Source: Desulfobacteraceae bacterium
Lineage (GTDB): Bacteria; Desulfobacterota; Desulfobacteria; Desulfobacterales; Desulfobacteraceae
Reading direction: 5' to 3'
NCBI GenBank assembly: GCA_003354055.1
Contig: PIVQ01000049.1
Location: 1 to 22,004 of the forward strand
Length of the DNA: 22,004 nt
The notes beneath the pieces are model-generated. The model saw nothing but the letters and a program-made list of their open reading frames with translations. It was not told where the DNA came from and ran no database searches. The position numbers were made by a program, and so were the translations under genes. Below are positions 15,601 through 22,004 of the stretch, piece after piece (positions within the stretch are counted from its first letter, which is position 1; each line of letters begins with the position of its first letter).

Positions 15601-16798
15601 CAACGGTCTGTTCCCCCAGCACCCCTTCGTCCACCACGGTGATCTCATAGGTGGAATCGGCTTGGCCACTGCCGGTGATTCCCCAGATCTGGGCCCCGGA
15701 AATGCCCATATCCACACTAACGGTCTGGTAACCGGAACTACCCTGGATTACCATGGAAAAATCCTTGGAGTAGTCAATCTCATCCCCGAAGACAAGACTT
15801 GACAGCACCCCGCTGTCACCTGCGGAATAGGTGCCTTCCACAGGACCTGAAAAATAGGTCTGGCCCGCCCCCTGGGAATGCTGATAGTTCATGGTCCAGA
15901 TCATGACCGTGGCCAGTTCGTCAAGTTCCGCAAGGGTTTCCGGTATCACGGCATCCCGAATTTCCAGCCACCCGGCAAGGGCGCCTCCTGAAATATCATC
16001 TGTTATATCATGGGTGGTTCCGGAGTTGCCGCACCAGCAGACCTGGTCACCATCCATGGCCAGGCTGTATGCAACTCCGTCCTCCACCAGGGGCAGCCCC
16101 CCTGTGGTGAGGATCAGGTAACTGCCGTCATCCTTTACCGTGATATCGATATCGATCAATCCTCCCAGGTCATCCACCAGGGCGTTGCGCCGGTCATTAA
16201 GGTCATTGGCGTTGCCGCCGGAGCTTTCCGTTTGCATAATGGTTTGGTTCAGTGCGGCCAGCTCCGCTGCCAGGGTGTTGACTTCGGTCACCCCGGAGGA
16301 GATTTCCCGGTTCAGGTCATCCACCATGAACTCAAGCTCCTGGGCCCGGGAGACGATGCCCTGGGCCAGGCTGATGCCGGCTTCATAGACCACTTTTTGT
16401 TCCGTGGTCCCGGAAGGATTATTGCTCAGGTCTTCCCAGGATGTCCAATAATTGTCCAGGAGGGTGTTTAGGCTGCCATCGGTATCTTCGGCAAACAGAT
16501 TTTCAATGAGAGTCATATAGACCGCCTCCTCTTCCAATGCGGCTTGGGATGACATTTCAGAAGTCAGCAGGTTTTCAAGGATCTGGTTCACCGCCTGGCT
16601 GACGGTATCCACAGCCACCCCGGTGCCGTATGTCACCCCGCCTGAACTCACCGAGTTGGTGGGGGTGTAAACCGCTGTCTGGATGCTGTAGTTTTCACTG
16701 TCCACATTGGCGATGTTCTGCCCGGTGACGCTGATGGCGGACTGGTAGGTGCTGACGGCGGAACCGGCGATGTTCAGGATGGCGTTCAGGCTGCTCAT
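12614..16798 (-). CDS. flgK: Flagellar hook-associated protein FlgK (HAP1), giant form
   Basis: FlgK is the first junction protein, binding the hook end. The N-terminus is diagnostic: SSLNAILNIAGSAVSTYQSA, then ISVTGQNIANVDSENYS, and the D1 helices to about 310 include NDLNDRRNALVDDLGGLIDI. The C-terminus (about 1318-1394) has MIQSSLDAADQLVYQFTSQR and LTAQQAAYNAAAKLLTVVDE. The length is 1394 residues against about 550 in Salmonella. The insert (about 320-1280) carries three divergent repeats starting with an xGDxI[ST]F strand (486, 576, 783), an INTDADGEPDPLD segment (959-971) and one Trp/Asp-rich module (1147-1210) with DLDGDGVGDIEI. Five Cys are present, two as CWC at 254-256. Its ATG overlaps the flgN stop by four bases, indicating translational coupling. 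Confidence 0.96.
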   Translation of the reverse strand: MSSLNAILNIAGSAVSTYQSAISVTGQNIANVDSENYSIQTAVYTPTNSVSSGGVTYGTGVAVDTVSQAVNQILENLLTSEMSSQAALEEEAVYMTLIENLFAEDTDGSLNTLLDNYWTSWEDLSNNPSGTTEQKVVYEAGISLAQGIVSRAQELEFMVDDLNREISSGVTEVNTLAAELAALNQTIMQTESSGGNANDLNDRRNALVDDLGGLIDIDITVKDDGSYLILTTGGLPLVEDGVAYSLAMDGDQVCWCGNSGTTHDITDDISGGALAGWLEIRDAVIPETLAELDELATVMIWTMNYQHSQGAGQTYFSGPVEGTYSAGDSGVLSSLVFGDEIDYSKDFSMVIQGSSGYQTVSVDMGISGAQIWGITGSGQADSTYEITVVDEGVLGEQTVVQSSGDNLGGITSSDYVADALDAALAEQTLTITTAGGTQEILISDDGSGAARSAADIAEELSGIDGITAYSSATEASIGLDGITEAQDGDIVSFTLYVDGLEEETSFTVDSSEGTLVDQFETALTAAAEAINETNRNTDLMTDGCTIQSASGATIGVQDFEVTDNAGVTLDNFQDFDEGDTITITLATDASTPEEVTVTIDLTDVDTSDSGQVAQAFYDALDEQLEDTPFTTELDETTGQLTLRTTDGTGISLSAAAGDTGDDASVSVTALDGSTASGDGLLDFNGTDLDVATADTDADDYITFSLPGCEESTIGSATAIVGETGGAYDTAAVLTGSVTILIDPDVEISSDTITSAGFFGTSGSSGDGNSMITLGGTDGYGNFDDGDTISFQVGGYDVSYTVAAAAAGQLTDAEQASQLHAALTAALPADGYEVVMNGTSVSIVRTAEADDPLSITGFSDVTGLDATLAVSTGTGIGTEAPENDVLVSGDALYDGATAATYGDSAMIFWEELDQDGYPTGDSGYVEIDEPGLVEITQDGETLLSFTVSEGSLTAGNTMRINTDADGEPDPLDLSVSGTAASIDDTYEFTVTSGGSVPDNDEPLEIEWSSGSSSGTLVLEGNDSEDASIAVEVDGMTLYFNDGTLVEGDVFYVTTDDSGQITTTDDDGNGAADTLSDWHWTQDSFAEEFNRSAGGVTATITEDNTLVFDSTEDYCAVESVSYSGADGISEDNAQITILNYTALDVAAEDLQFVRTDGSWEVENDPTGGTIQILPEGGDDDGFMVDLDGDGVGDIEILFDQAVTGDGSIQMELSAKEADDFSFAFAGDEDGDSGLTAALGINTFFTGSDAESMGVNEILADGDYLASGMVDTETGELSSGDNTNALAMADTRYESLEMKDWDYTRGESASATVSETTLDDYEETMIAAIGITSQMIQSSLDAADQLVYQFTSQRDSISAVSLDEEMIKLTAQQAAYNAAAKLLTVVDEMFDALLAIR

Positions 16799-17259
16799 CG
16801 AAATTTACCCTGACCTGCATAACTGGATGCGGCCCGGAGGCGGGTAAGTTTCGTCTTGAACAGGGAAGAGTTGCGGCGCGCCTTCTCAATGAGCGTCCGG
16901 TGTTCGGCTTCAAGGTCACGGGCCAGGGGAACAAGAACGGATTCATGTTCCGGGGTCAGACCGGGCAGGGATCGGACCCGGTTGGCCAGGGTCCTGGGAA
17001 CGGTGGGTGGAAGGTCCAGGCCGGCCATCCTCCGCAGCTGGGCGCTGATGGTTCGAACCATGTGTTCAAACCGGTTGACGCTGTTTCTCTTTCTCAGGGT
17101 CAGCTTTGCAAGCGCTTTTGGGTTGTATACTTTTCCCGCCTCATATTCGGCCGCAAGAATAAGTTTGAGTTCCCGGTGAAGGGCCATGGTCCGGATCATT
17201 TTTCTTTCCAGGGTTTCAAACCCGTCAATTTCAGCATTTTCTTTAAATAAGGGGATCAT
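16795..17259 (-). CDS. flgN: FlgN-like flagellar export chaperone
   Basis: 154 residues, basic and predicted mostly alpha-helical, as for FlgN chaperones, which hold FlgK and FlgL unfolded for export through the flagellar type III apparatus. Recognisable are a helical start (ETLERKMIRTMALHRELKLI), the central LRKRNSVNRFEHMVRTISAQ and a C-terminal amphipathic helix (HRTLIEKARRNSSLFKTKL) of the type that binds clients. Sequence identity to known FlgN cannot be judged here; the call rests on size, helical pattern and position directly before flgK. The stop codon overlaps the flgK start (ATGA). It begins 20 bases after the flgE stop, so flgE-flgN-flgK are one transcript. AAAGGA lies upstream of ATG 17259. 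Confidence 0.75.
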   Translation of the reverse strand: MIPLFKENAEIDGFETLERKMIRTMALHRELKLILAAEYEAGKVYNPKALAKLTLRKRNSVNRFEHMVRTISAQLRRMAGLDLPPTVPRTLANRVRSLPGLTPEHESVLVPLARDLEAEHRTLIEKARRNSSLFKTKLTRLRAASSYAGQGKFR

Positions 17260-17278
17260 TTGTTTGCCTATCCTTTGC

Positions 17279-19999
17279 CTATCGTTTCATGGAAATTATC
17301 GTGCTCATCATCTCGTCCACGGTGCTGATAATCTTTGCATTGGCCTCATAGGCGCTCTGGAGTTCGATCATGTCCACAAACTCTTCTGAAATATCCACAT
17401 TGGACATTTCAAGGGTGTATGAGGACAGGGAGCCCAGCCCGTTTTCCCCGGCTTTGTTGGTAACGGCCGAGCCGCTGTCCTGGGTGGCGGAGTACAGGTT
17501 CCCTCCCTCGTTTTCCAGGCCGTTGACATTGTTGAAATCCGCGAGAGCGATCATGAAAAGATCGATTTCCTGTTCGTTGGAGTAGCTCCCTGTCACCACC
17601 CCTTCCGAGGACACCTCTACCCCGGTGAGGTCTCCGGGCGGATATCCGTCCGAATCCTGGTAGGAGGTGAACGAGCCCTTTGCATACTGGGTGGTGGACG
17701 AAGGGTCGTTGACCCAGTTATTGCCGTCGTACTCGGTGCCGATGTTAAAGGAGATATCGGTTTGCGTGGAACCGGACTCTCCGCCCAGAAAGTCTGCGGT
17801 AAACTGGAAATAGCCGGTCTCTTCGGCTTCATCCGTGGTCACTTCGCGCCAGGCACTGGATCCTTGAATGTCAAAGGTGATCGAGGTTTGGTCTGAGTCG
17901 CCGTCGTCTTTCAGAGAATCGGCAAAGGTGAAGACAATATCTTCGTCTCCGTTCTCATCTCCGGAACCGTCCAGGTCGATGGTGGCCTCTGTGGCATCCC
18001 CGCTCAGGACGGCATCGCTGTATGCGGCAGGGGGCAAATCCGAATCCACGGTGAAGCTTAGGGTATCTCCGCCGGCCAGGGCGGCGGGGGTGATGCCGTC
18101 GAAGATCAGGTCGATTGAGTTGTCGCCGTTGAAATCGATGTTCACGTTGTTGTCTGAGTTGTCAATAATCAGGGCATCTGCGTATTCGGCAGGCGGGGTG
18201 GGATCGATCCCAAAGGAAATAGTCTGGCCCGAGGTCGTGGTGAGAGTCTCATCAAAGGAATACTGTATGGTGGACGCCCCGGTTGCATCGGTATCGTAAA
18301 TTGTAACCTGGACCTGTTCATCGTCGCTTCCAGTCACAATGCTCACATTGAGGCCGCCGTCGTTGGTGACCCCCCAAGCACTGCCGTTCCACTCCAAAAC
18401 GATGTCGCTTGTGGTGGCAATCGCCCCCTCGCTGCCTGCATCTATGATCTCAAGTGTCGGCTCAATGCCATCATCAAAGGCAAAGGTTTCATCTGAAATG
18501 TCATCTTCCTTCAGAGCCTCATTCCAGTCCCACAATCCGGTGGTGATGTCGTAGAGCAGATTGACATCCTCAACATTCATGGTCAGCTCTTCGGCGTTGA
18601 CAATCGTCATGGCTGTGGTATCGACCGCCGTTGCGTTACTGGTGGACACCTCCGTTACCAGGGTGCCGGCCTCTTCCGCACTCGCGGGATCACTCCACTG
18701 CCAGGTTTCGGCGGTAGAATTCCAGAGAATGGTTAAGTCTTCGGCATCCTCCACCATGATACTTGCATCATTGATGGATGTGGCGATGATGTTGTCGTTG
18801 AAGGCATCACCGGAACCTGTGACATTTTTCAGGTCCTGGACGTGGAGTTCAGTGGTGTCGTTGATATCAAAGCTTATGGTATCCCCGGCCACGGCATACT
18901 GGTCCAGGCTTATCTTCAGATCGGCCTCTGTCTCACCCCCGCTGCTGTCAGGGTCCAGGACCAGGTAAACGTTCTGGTCGTCAGAGTATATGATCTCGGC
19001 GTTTTCATAATTTTCCGGCAGGCTGGCTTCATCAAGTACCCACTGGTCCCCGTCAAAGGTCATTTCAATGCCGTATCCGTTCAGGAGCATGGATTCGGAA
19101 TCTTCGATCTCAAAATTAATATCATCCAGGGAATTGGTTCCCACGGTTTCCAAATTTCCAACCCTGCCGGTGAGCTCTTCCATGGTCATATTGATGAGTT
19201 CTCCGGAGCTTTCCGAAAACTCGAGGGTTCCCCGGGCCAACAGTCCCTGGGAGGTTGTGTCCTGCAAAAGCTCACGTTTGTCCTCTTCAGAGTCGGTAAC
19301 GATGATATACTCCCATTCGGTATCGGATTTTTTGTCATAGTAGACGGTGACCTCGTGGGCGGAACCCAGTGAATCATAGACCGTAATTACGCCCTGGTGC
19401 TCGTAGGCGTCCGAATCAACGGTGGTGGAGTCCCCGTCCTCATAGTCAAAGACATTTGACAGGACATCGATGTTGGACTCGGTACGCGAGTCCAGGTTGG
19501 TAATGAGGATGACCTCCTCTGTCTCTTCGGGGGGGCTGGTGAAATCGGTGAGTATAAGATCGGTGATGGCCCCGGTCTCATCCCCGGATTCCGGGTCAAT
19601 ATTCCAGCCTTGGAGAATATACCCTTGCGATGTCACCAGGGCGCCGGTCTCGTCAAAGGAAAAATTACCGGCCCGGGTATAGTAGGTTTCATCTGATCCG
19701 GGCTGGGAAACCACAAAAAAACCGTTGCCGCCGATGGCAAGGTCCGTGGAATTGCTAGTGGTTTCCAGGGATCCGTCGGTAAAACACTGAGTGATGTTGT
19801 TAACGCCCGTTCCAAGTCCTACCTGAGAGGCTCCGGCCTGGGTGCCGATGGTCTTGTAAAGGGTATCGGCAAATGTGGACGTCCCTTTTTTAAACCCTAC
19901 GGTACCGATATTAGCAATATTGTTACTGGTAACCTGGAGGGCGCTGCTCATGTTGTTCAGGCCGCTGGTACCGGCATAAAGAGAACTGGATAATGACAT
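17279..19999 (-). CDS. flgE: Flagellar hook protein FlgE, enlarged
   Basis: FlgE forms the flexible hook joining motor and filament. The N-terminus is canonical (MSLSSSLYAGTSGLNNMSSA, then LQVTSNNIANIGTVGFKKG), as are the D1 segment TDLAIGGNGFFVV (85-97) and the C-terminal part (about 725-906) with FQFTADFLGGES, FNNVNGLENEGGNLY and MIELQSAYEANAKIISTVDE. It has 906 residues against about 400 in Salmonella. The insert, about 300-712, is strongly acidic and modular: a Trp hairpin plus acidic strand module at 310-380, Trp hairpins at 421-436 and 477-493, another full module at 532-598, and tandem copies beginning PPAEY and PPAAY at 602 and 656. A GGAG site lies eight to nine bases before ATG 19999. 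It follows flgD after 62 bases. Confidence 0.96.
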   Translation of the reverse strand: MSLSSSLYAGTSGLNNMSSALQVTSNNIANIGTVGFKKGTSTFADTLYKTIGTQAGASQVGLGTGVNNITQCFTDGSLETTSNSTDLAIGGNGFFVVSQPGSDETYYTRAGNFSFDETGALVTSQGYILQGWNIDPESGDETGAITDLILTDFTSPPEETEEVILITNLDSRTESNIDVLSNVFDYEDGDSTTVDSDAYEHQGVITVYDSLGSAHEVTVYYDKKSDTEWEYIIVTDSEEDKRELLQDTTSQGLLARGTLEFSESSGELINMTMEELTGRVGNLETVGTNSLDDINFEIEDSESMLLNGYGIEMTFDGDQWVLDEASLPENYENAEIIYSDDQNVYLVLDPDSSGGETEADLKISLDQYAVAGDTISFDINDTTELHVQDLKNVTGSGDAFNDNIIATSINDASIMVEDAEDLTILWNSTAETWQWSDPASAEEAGTLVTEVSTSNATAVDTTAMTIVNAEELTMNVEDVNLLYDITTGLWDWNEALKEDDISDETFAFDDGIEPTLEIIDAGSEGAIATTSDIVLEWNGSAWGVTNDGGLNVSIVTGSDDEQVQVTIYDTDATGASTIQYSFDETLTTTSGQTISFGIDPTPPAEYADALIIDNSDNNVNIDFNGDNSIDLIFDGITPAALAGGDTLSFTVDSDLPPAAYSDAVLSGDATEATIDLDGSGDENGDEDIVFTFADSLKDDGDSDQTSITFDIQGSSAWREVTTDEAEETGYFQFTADFLGGESGSTQTDISFNIGTEYDGNNWVNDPSSTTQYAKGSFTSYQDSDGYPPGDLTGVEVSSEGVVTGSYSNEQEIDLFMIALADFNNVNGLENEGGNLYSATQDSGSAVTNKAGENGLGSLSSYTLEMSNVDISEEFVDMIELQSAYEANAKIISTVDEMMSTIISMKR

Positions 20000-20061
20000 T
20001 TTTTAAACTCCTTTATATTGATCAAAATGTATTAAAACGGCTCGGAAGATTACACTCGGCA

Positions 20062-21165
20062 TCATTCAACCGAGGTCACTGTGGACAGGGAAACCAGGCG
20101 GCCGGAATTGCCCAGGGCCAGGTATTGACTGCCGTTGACATACTGGATGCCGGTCACCTCGCCTGACACCGGGGTTTTGGCTGAACCTGAGTCGGTTTCC
20201 ACCGTATAGTAGTAGAGCCCGTCAGACACCTGGGAACCGGAATCTGCCTGGGCATCCCATGTGACCTCGTTGTCTCCTGCCACAGTCTCCTCTGCCGTCA
20301 TCTCAATGGTGGCGACCGCCTCATCATTGGCGTTATAGATGGTCACCGTAACCGCCCCTGAGGCATCCAGATCGTAACTCAGGGCCTCGCCTGTTACCGT
20401 TCCGTCCTCAACCTGGACGATGGGGTAGTTTGAACTCACGGTGGTGCCCAGGTACTCAAGAATGGAGGCGGCGGGCTCGTCGGAAGGGGATTCGGTCACC
20501 GTGGTGACGGAAGAGGGGGACATCAGGATGCCGCCAACGACCAGGTAGGCATTACCGTTCTGATAGGTCACCGCATCCACCGTGCCGGTTATGGTTGAGG
20601 AGAGTTCTTCATACCCGTCCCCTGCATTGGCCAGGACCGTATAGGTGTATGTACCTTCATCCAGGGCAGCTCCGTCGTCGTCAGTGCCGTCCCAGGCAAT
20701 CAGAAAGGCGCCGGCCTCCTTCTGGCCTTCGTCCAGGGTGGTCACTATATTGCCGTCTTCATCCTGAATCACGATGGATACCTCAGACGTTTCGGTGAGC
20801 TCGTAAAATCCCGAGGAGACACTTCCGTCTTCTATGGTCATGGCGTTGGCGGTACCTGTGACCTGCATACCCACATAGTCGGACGGATTGACATCAGATT
20901 CGGACTCTGTCTTTTCGGTCGCCATCTCATCCATTTTGTCATTTAAACTGATCAGTTGTTCAACCTGTGTAAACTGGGCCAGCTGATCCGTAAACTGGTC
21001 CGAATCTGCGGGATCCATGGGATTTTGGTTTTCAAGCTGGGCCACCAGCAGGGTCAGAAATTGTTCGGATCCCAGTTCATCATTGGCGCTTGTCTCTGTT
21101 TTCTGAGGTTCGTAGCTGGCTATGAGTGAATCCAGGGTACTGTTCTCTATGGACGAGCTTGACAT
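20062..21165 (-). CDS. flgD: Flagellar hook cap / assembly protein FlgD with duplicated C-terminal domain
   Basis: FlgD caps the growing hook and is needed for FlgE polymerisation. The conserved N-terminal region (about 29-80) has DELGSEQFLTLLVAQLENQN, PMDPADSDQFTDQLAQFTQV and EQLISLNDKM. The usual C-terminal Ig-like plus Tudor-like unit is present twice: residues about 96-224 (VGMQVTG, IAWDGTDDDGAALDEGTYTY, VDAVTYQNGNAYLVVGG, SVTTVTE) and 237-366 (LGTTV, VTWDAQADSGSQVSDGLYYY, VTGIQYVNGSQYLALGN, LSTVTSVE). The 367 residues compare with about 230 in Salmonella and match one extra unit. An AGGAGG site lies before ATG 21165. It is the first gene of the minus-strand hook operon, divergent from fliD. 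Confidence 0.95.
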   Translation of the reverse strand: MSSSSIENSTLDSLIASYEPQKTETSANDELGSEQFLTLLVAQLENQNPMDPADSDQFTDQLAQFTQVEQLISLNDKMDEMATEKTESESDVNPSDYVGMQVTGTANAMTIEDGSVSSGFYELTETSEVSIVIQDEDGNIVTTLDEGQKEAGAFLIAWDGTDDDGAALDEGTYTYTVLANAGDGYEELSSTITGTVDAVTYQNGNAYLVVGGILMSPSSVTTVTESPSDEPAASILEYLGTTVSSNYPIVQVEDGTVTGEALSYDLDASGAVTVTIYNANDEAVATIEMTAEETVAGDNEVTWDAQADSGSQVSDGLYYYTVETDSGSAKTPVSGEVTGIQYVNGSQYLALGNSGRLVSLSTVTSVE

Positions 21166-21753
21166 TTCCCCCTCCTTTGTCTGTGGATTTTTGTTTCAGG
21201 TCCGGCCGGTTCGGCGGGACACGGTGTTGCCAGGTTTACAGACCAAGAAAAATGCCGGAGAAGAACCTGCTGGCGGGGCCGGGGCGGCAGGATGGGATTT
21301 GTATCACAGGATTGATCGTCGCCGGAGAAGGCAGGCGTTTTTCAAAATTTGTTGTGTACACCCGTCTGTCAGATCCGGAGTTGCTCGTCTGTTTAATTAC
21401 CAATCCTCTGACACTTTCCGGACAAAAGAATTCAAACTGCCTGTGAATAAAGGATTCCGACCATATCCGGGGTCGGAAAAATTTACCTATTACTTACGCT
21501 GGCATCATTTTATTTTCCCCGGCAAAACTAAAGAGACTGCAAATTTATCTGGGTTCAAAAGTCTCACCTGCTTGGTTTTTCCGATAAACAGTAGTCACAC
21601 TGAGGCGCATCGCATAGTCGGAAACCAATCCCCTGATACACAAGGTTTTGGGTCCATATGGGCCTCTAAAGACATGGGGGTATATGATCGATACAAGGTT
21701 CAAAAATAACGCGGCAGAAATTGCCTATACCATTCTTTGAAGGAGGAAACACC
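21166..21753. promoter_or_regulatory. 588-base divergent region between flgD and fliD
   Basis: No convincing gene is seen. It should contain promoters for both units. A good sigma-28-like -10, TCCGATAA (21580-21587), faces fliD, but TAAA is not at the expected distance upstream (AAAA occurs four bases too far). A hairpin with 8-base arms TTCCGACC (21455-21462) and GGTCGGAA (21471-21478) lies mid-region. I scanned for the sigma-54 GG-N10-GC pattern on both strands and found only one GC-rich chance match near 21280. The promoter of the flgD operon is not identified. Confidence 0.4.
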
Positions 21754-22004
21754 ATGTCAACCGGAACAATCACCCACCTGGGACTTGGGTCGGGTCTTGA
21801 CCTTCAGACCATGCTGGATACCCAGCGGGAGGCCGATGAGGCAATCGCAGCGCTCAAGCTGGATGAGGTTGAAACCCAGACCACCGTAAAAGAAGAGCTC
21901 AATTCAGTTTTGAATCAGCTGCTCACCATGAAGACAAGTTCCCTGAATCTCTCCCTGACTTCCAACTATGTGTACCGGTCGGCTACGGTATCAGATACGG
22001 ACAT
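21754..22004 (+). CDS. fliD: Flagellar filament cap protein FliD (HAP2), N-terminal part, runs off the window
   Basis: 83 codons are visible, beginning MSTGTITHLGLGSGLDLQTM and continuing with LDTQREADEAIAALKLDE and LNQLLTMKTSSLNLS. The GLGSGLDLQTML motif followed by a helical D0/D1 segment is the FliD N-terminal signature; FliD sits at the filament tip and folds incoming flagellin. ATG 21754 has a strong AGGAGG (21741-21746) seven bases upstream. It is divergent from flgD. Whether it is enlarged like its partners cannot be seen. Confidence 0.9.
   Translation, partial: MSTGTITHLGLGSGLDLQTMLDTQREADEAIAALKLDEVETQTTVKEELNSVLNQLLTMKTSSLNLSLTSNYVYRSATVSDTD

Noticed and set aside
21122..21709. Open frame of 195 codons in the flgD-fliD intergenic region
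   Set aside because: It overlaps the flgD start, has no recognisable domain and mixed low-complexity basic and aromatic sequence, and covers the region expected to hold two promoters.
1..22004. CRISPR array, tRNA or rRNA genes
   Set aside because: No regularly spaced identical repeats, no cloverleaf with CCA-type end and no rRNA-like sequence were seen. The periodic DNA in fliC is coding and follows the hexapeptide pattern.

Overview
The window looks like chromosomal DNA from an anaerobic, flagellated, Gram-negative bacterium with moderate GC. A sulfate-reducing Desulfobacterota (Desulfobacterales-like) is my best guess. The reasons are a class III (oxygen-sensitive) ribonucleotide reductase, the style of the flagellar axial genes, and extracellular proteins very rich in Asp, Glu, Ser, Thr and Gly, as in marine bacteria. 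The taxonomic guess is inference only.

Left part (1-3744), housekeeping: the 5' two-thirds of nrdD leaves the window on the minus strand. It is preceded by a promoter whose spacer is occupied by an NrdR-box-like palindrome. Then come a small two-helix membrane protein (+), a Nudix hydrolase of the CoA-pyrophosphatase type (-) and a YitH-like GNAT acetyltransferase (+).

Regulatory part (3840-7348): a sigma-54 activator without a sensory domain (-), an ECF sigma factor (-) with a small zinc-finger anti-sigma-like protein just upstream (-), a pair of tandem palindromes in the divergent promoter region, and a full-length IS481-type transposase (+) whose DDE catalytic residues appear replaced. 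The last is a candidate domesticated DNA-binding protein. None of these is proven to control the flagellar genes, but they adjoin them.

Flagellar part (7668-22004): a very large flagellin gene (fliC, +, 934 aa) with a sigma-28-type promoter and a structured leader converges on a minus-strand operon flgD-flgE-flgN-flgK-flgL. A strong, probably bidirectional terminator separates them. fliD (+) starts divergently from flgD and leaves the window. Together these encode the hook cap (FlgD), hook (FlgE), a hook-filament chaperone (FlgN-like), the two junction proteins (FlgK, FlgL), the filament (FliC) and the filament cap (FliD).

The most unusual feature is that every complete axial protein is much larger than usual: FlgE 906, FlgK 1394, FlgL 653, FliC 934 and FlgD 367 residues. 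The extra sequence is modular. Flagellin carries a long hexapeptide-repeat region of the left-handed beta-helix type. FlgD has its C-terminal domain in two copies. FlgL has a duplicated module. An acidic module with a Trp hairpin and a DxDxDG-type strand recurs in FlgE, FlgK and FlgL. This suggests a thick, heavily decorated, possibly calcium-binding hook and filament.
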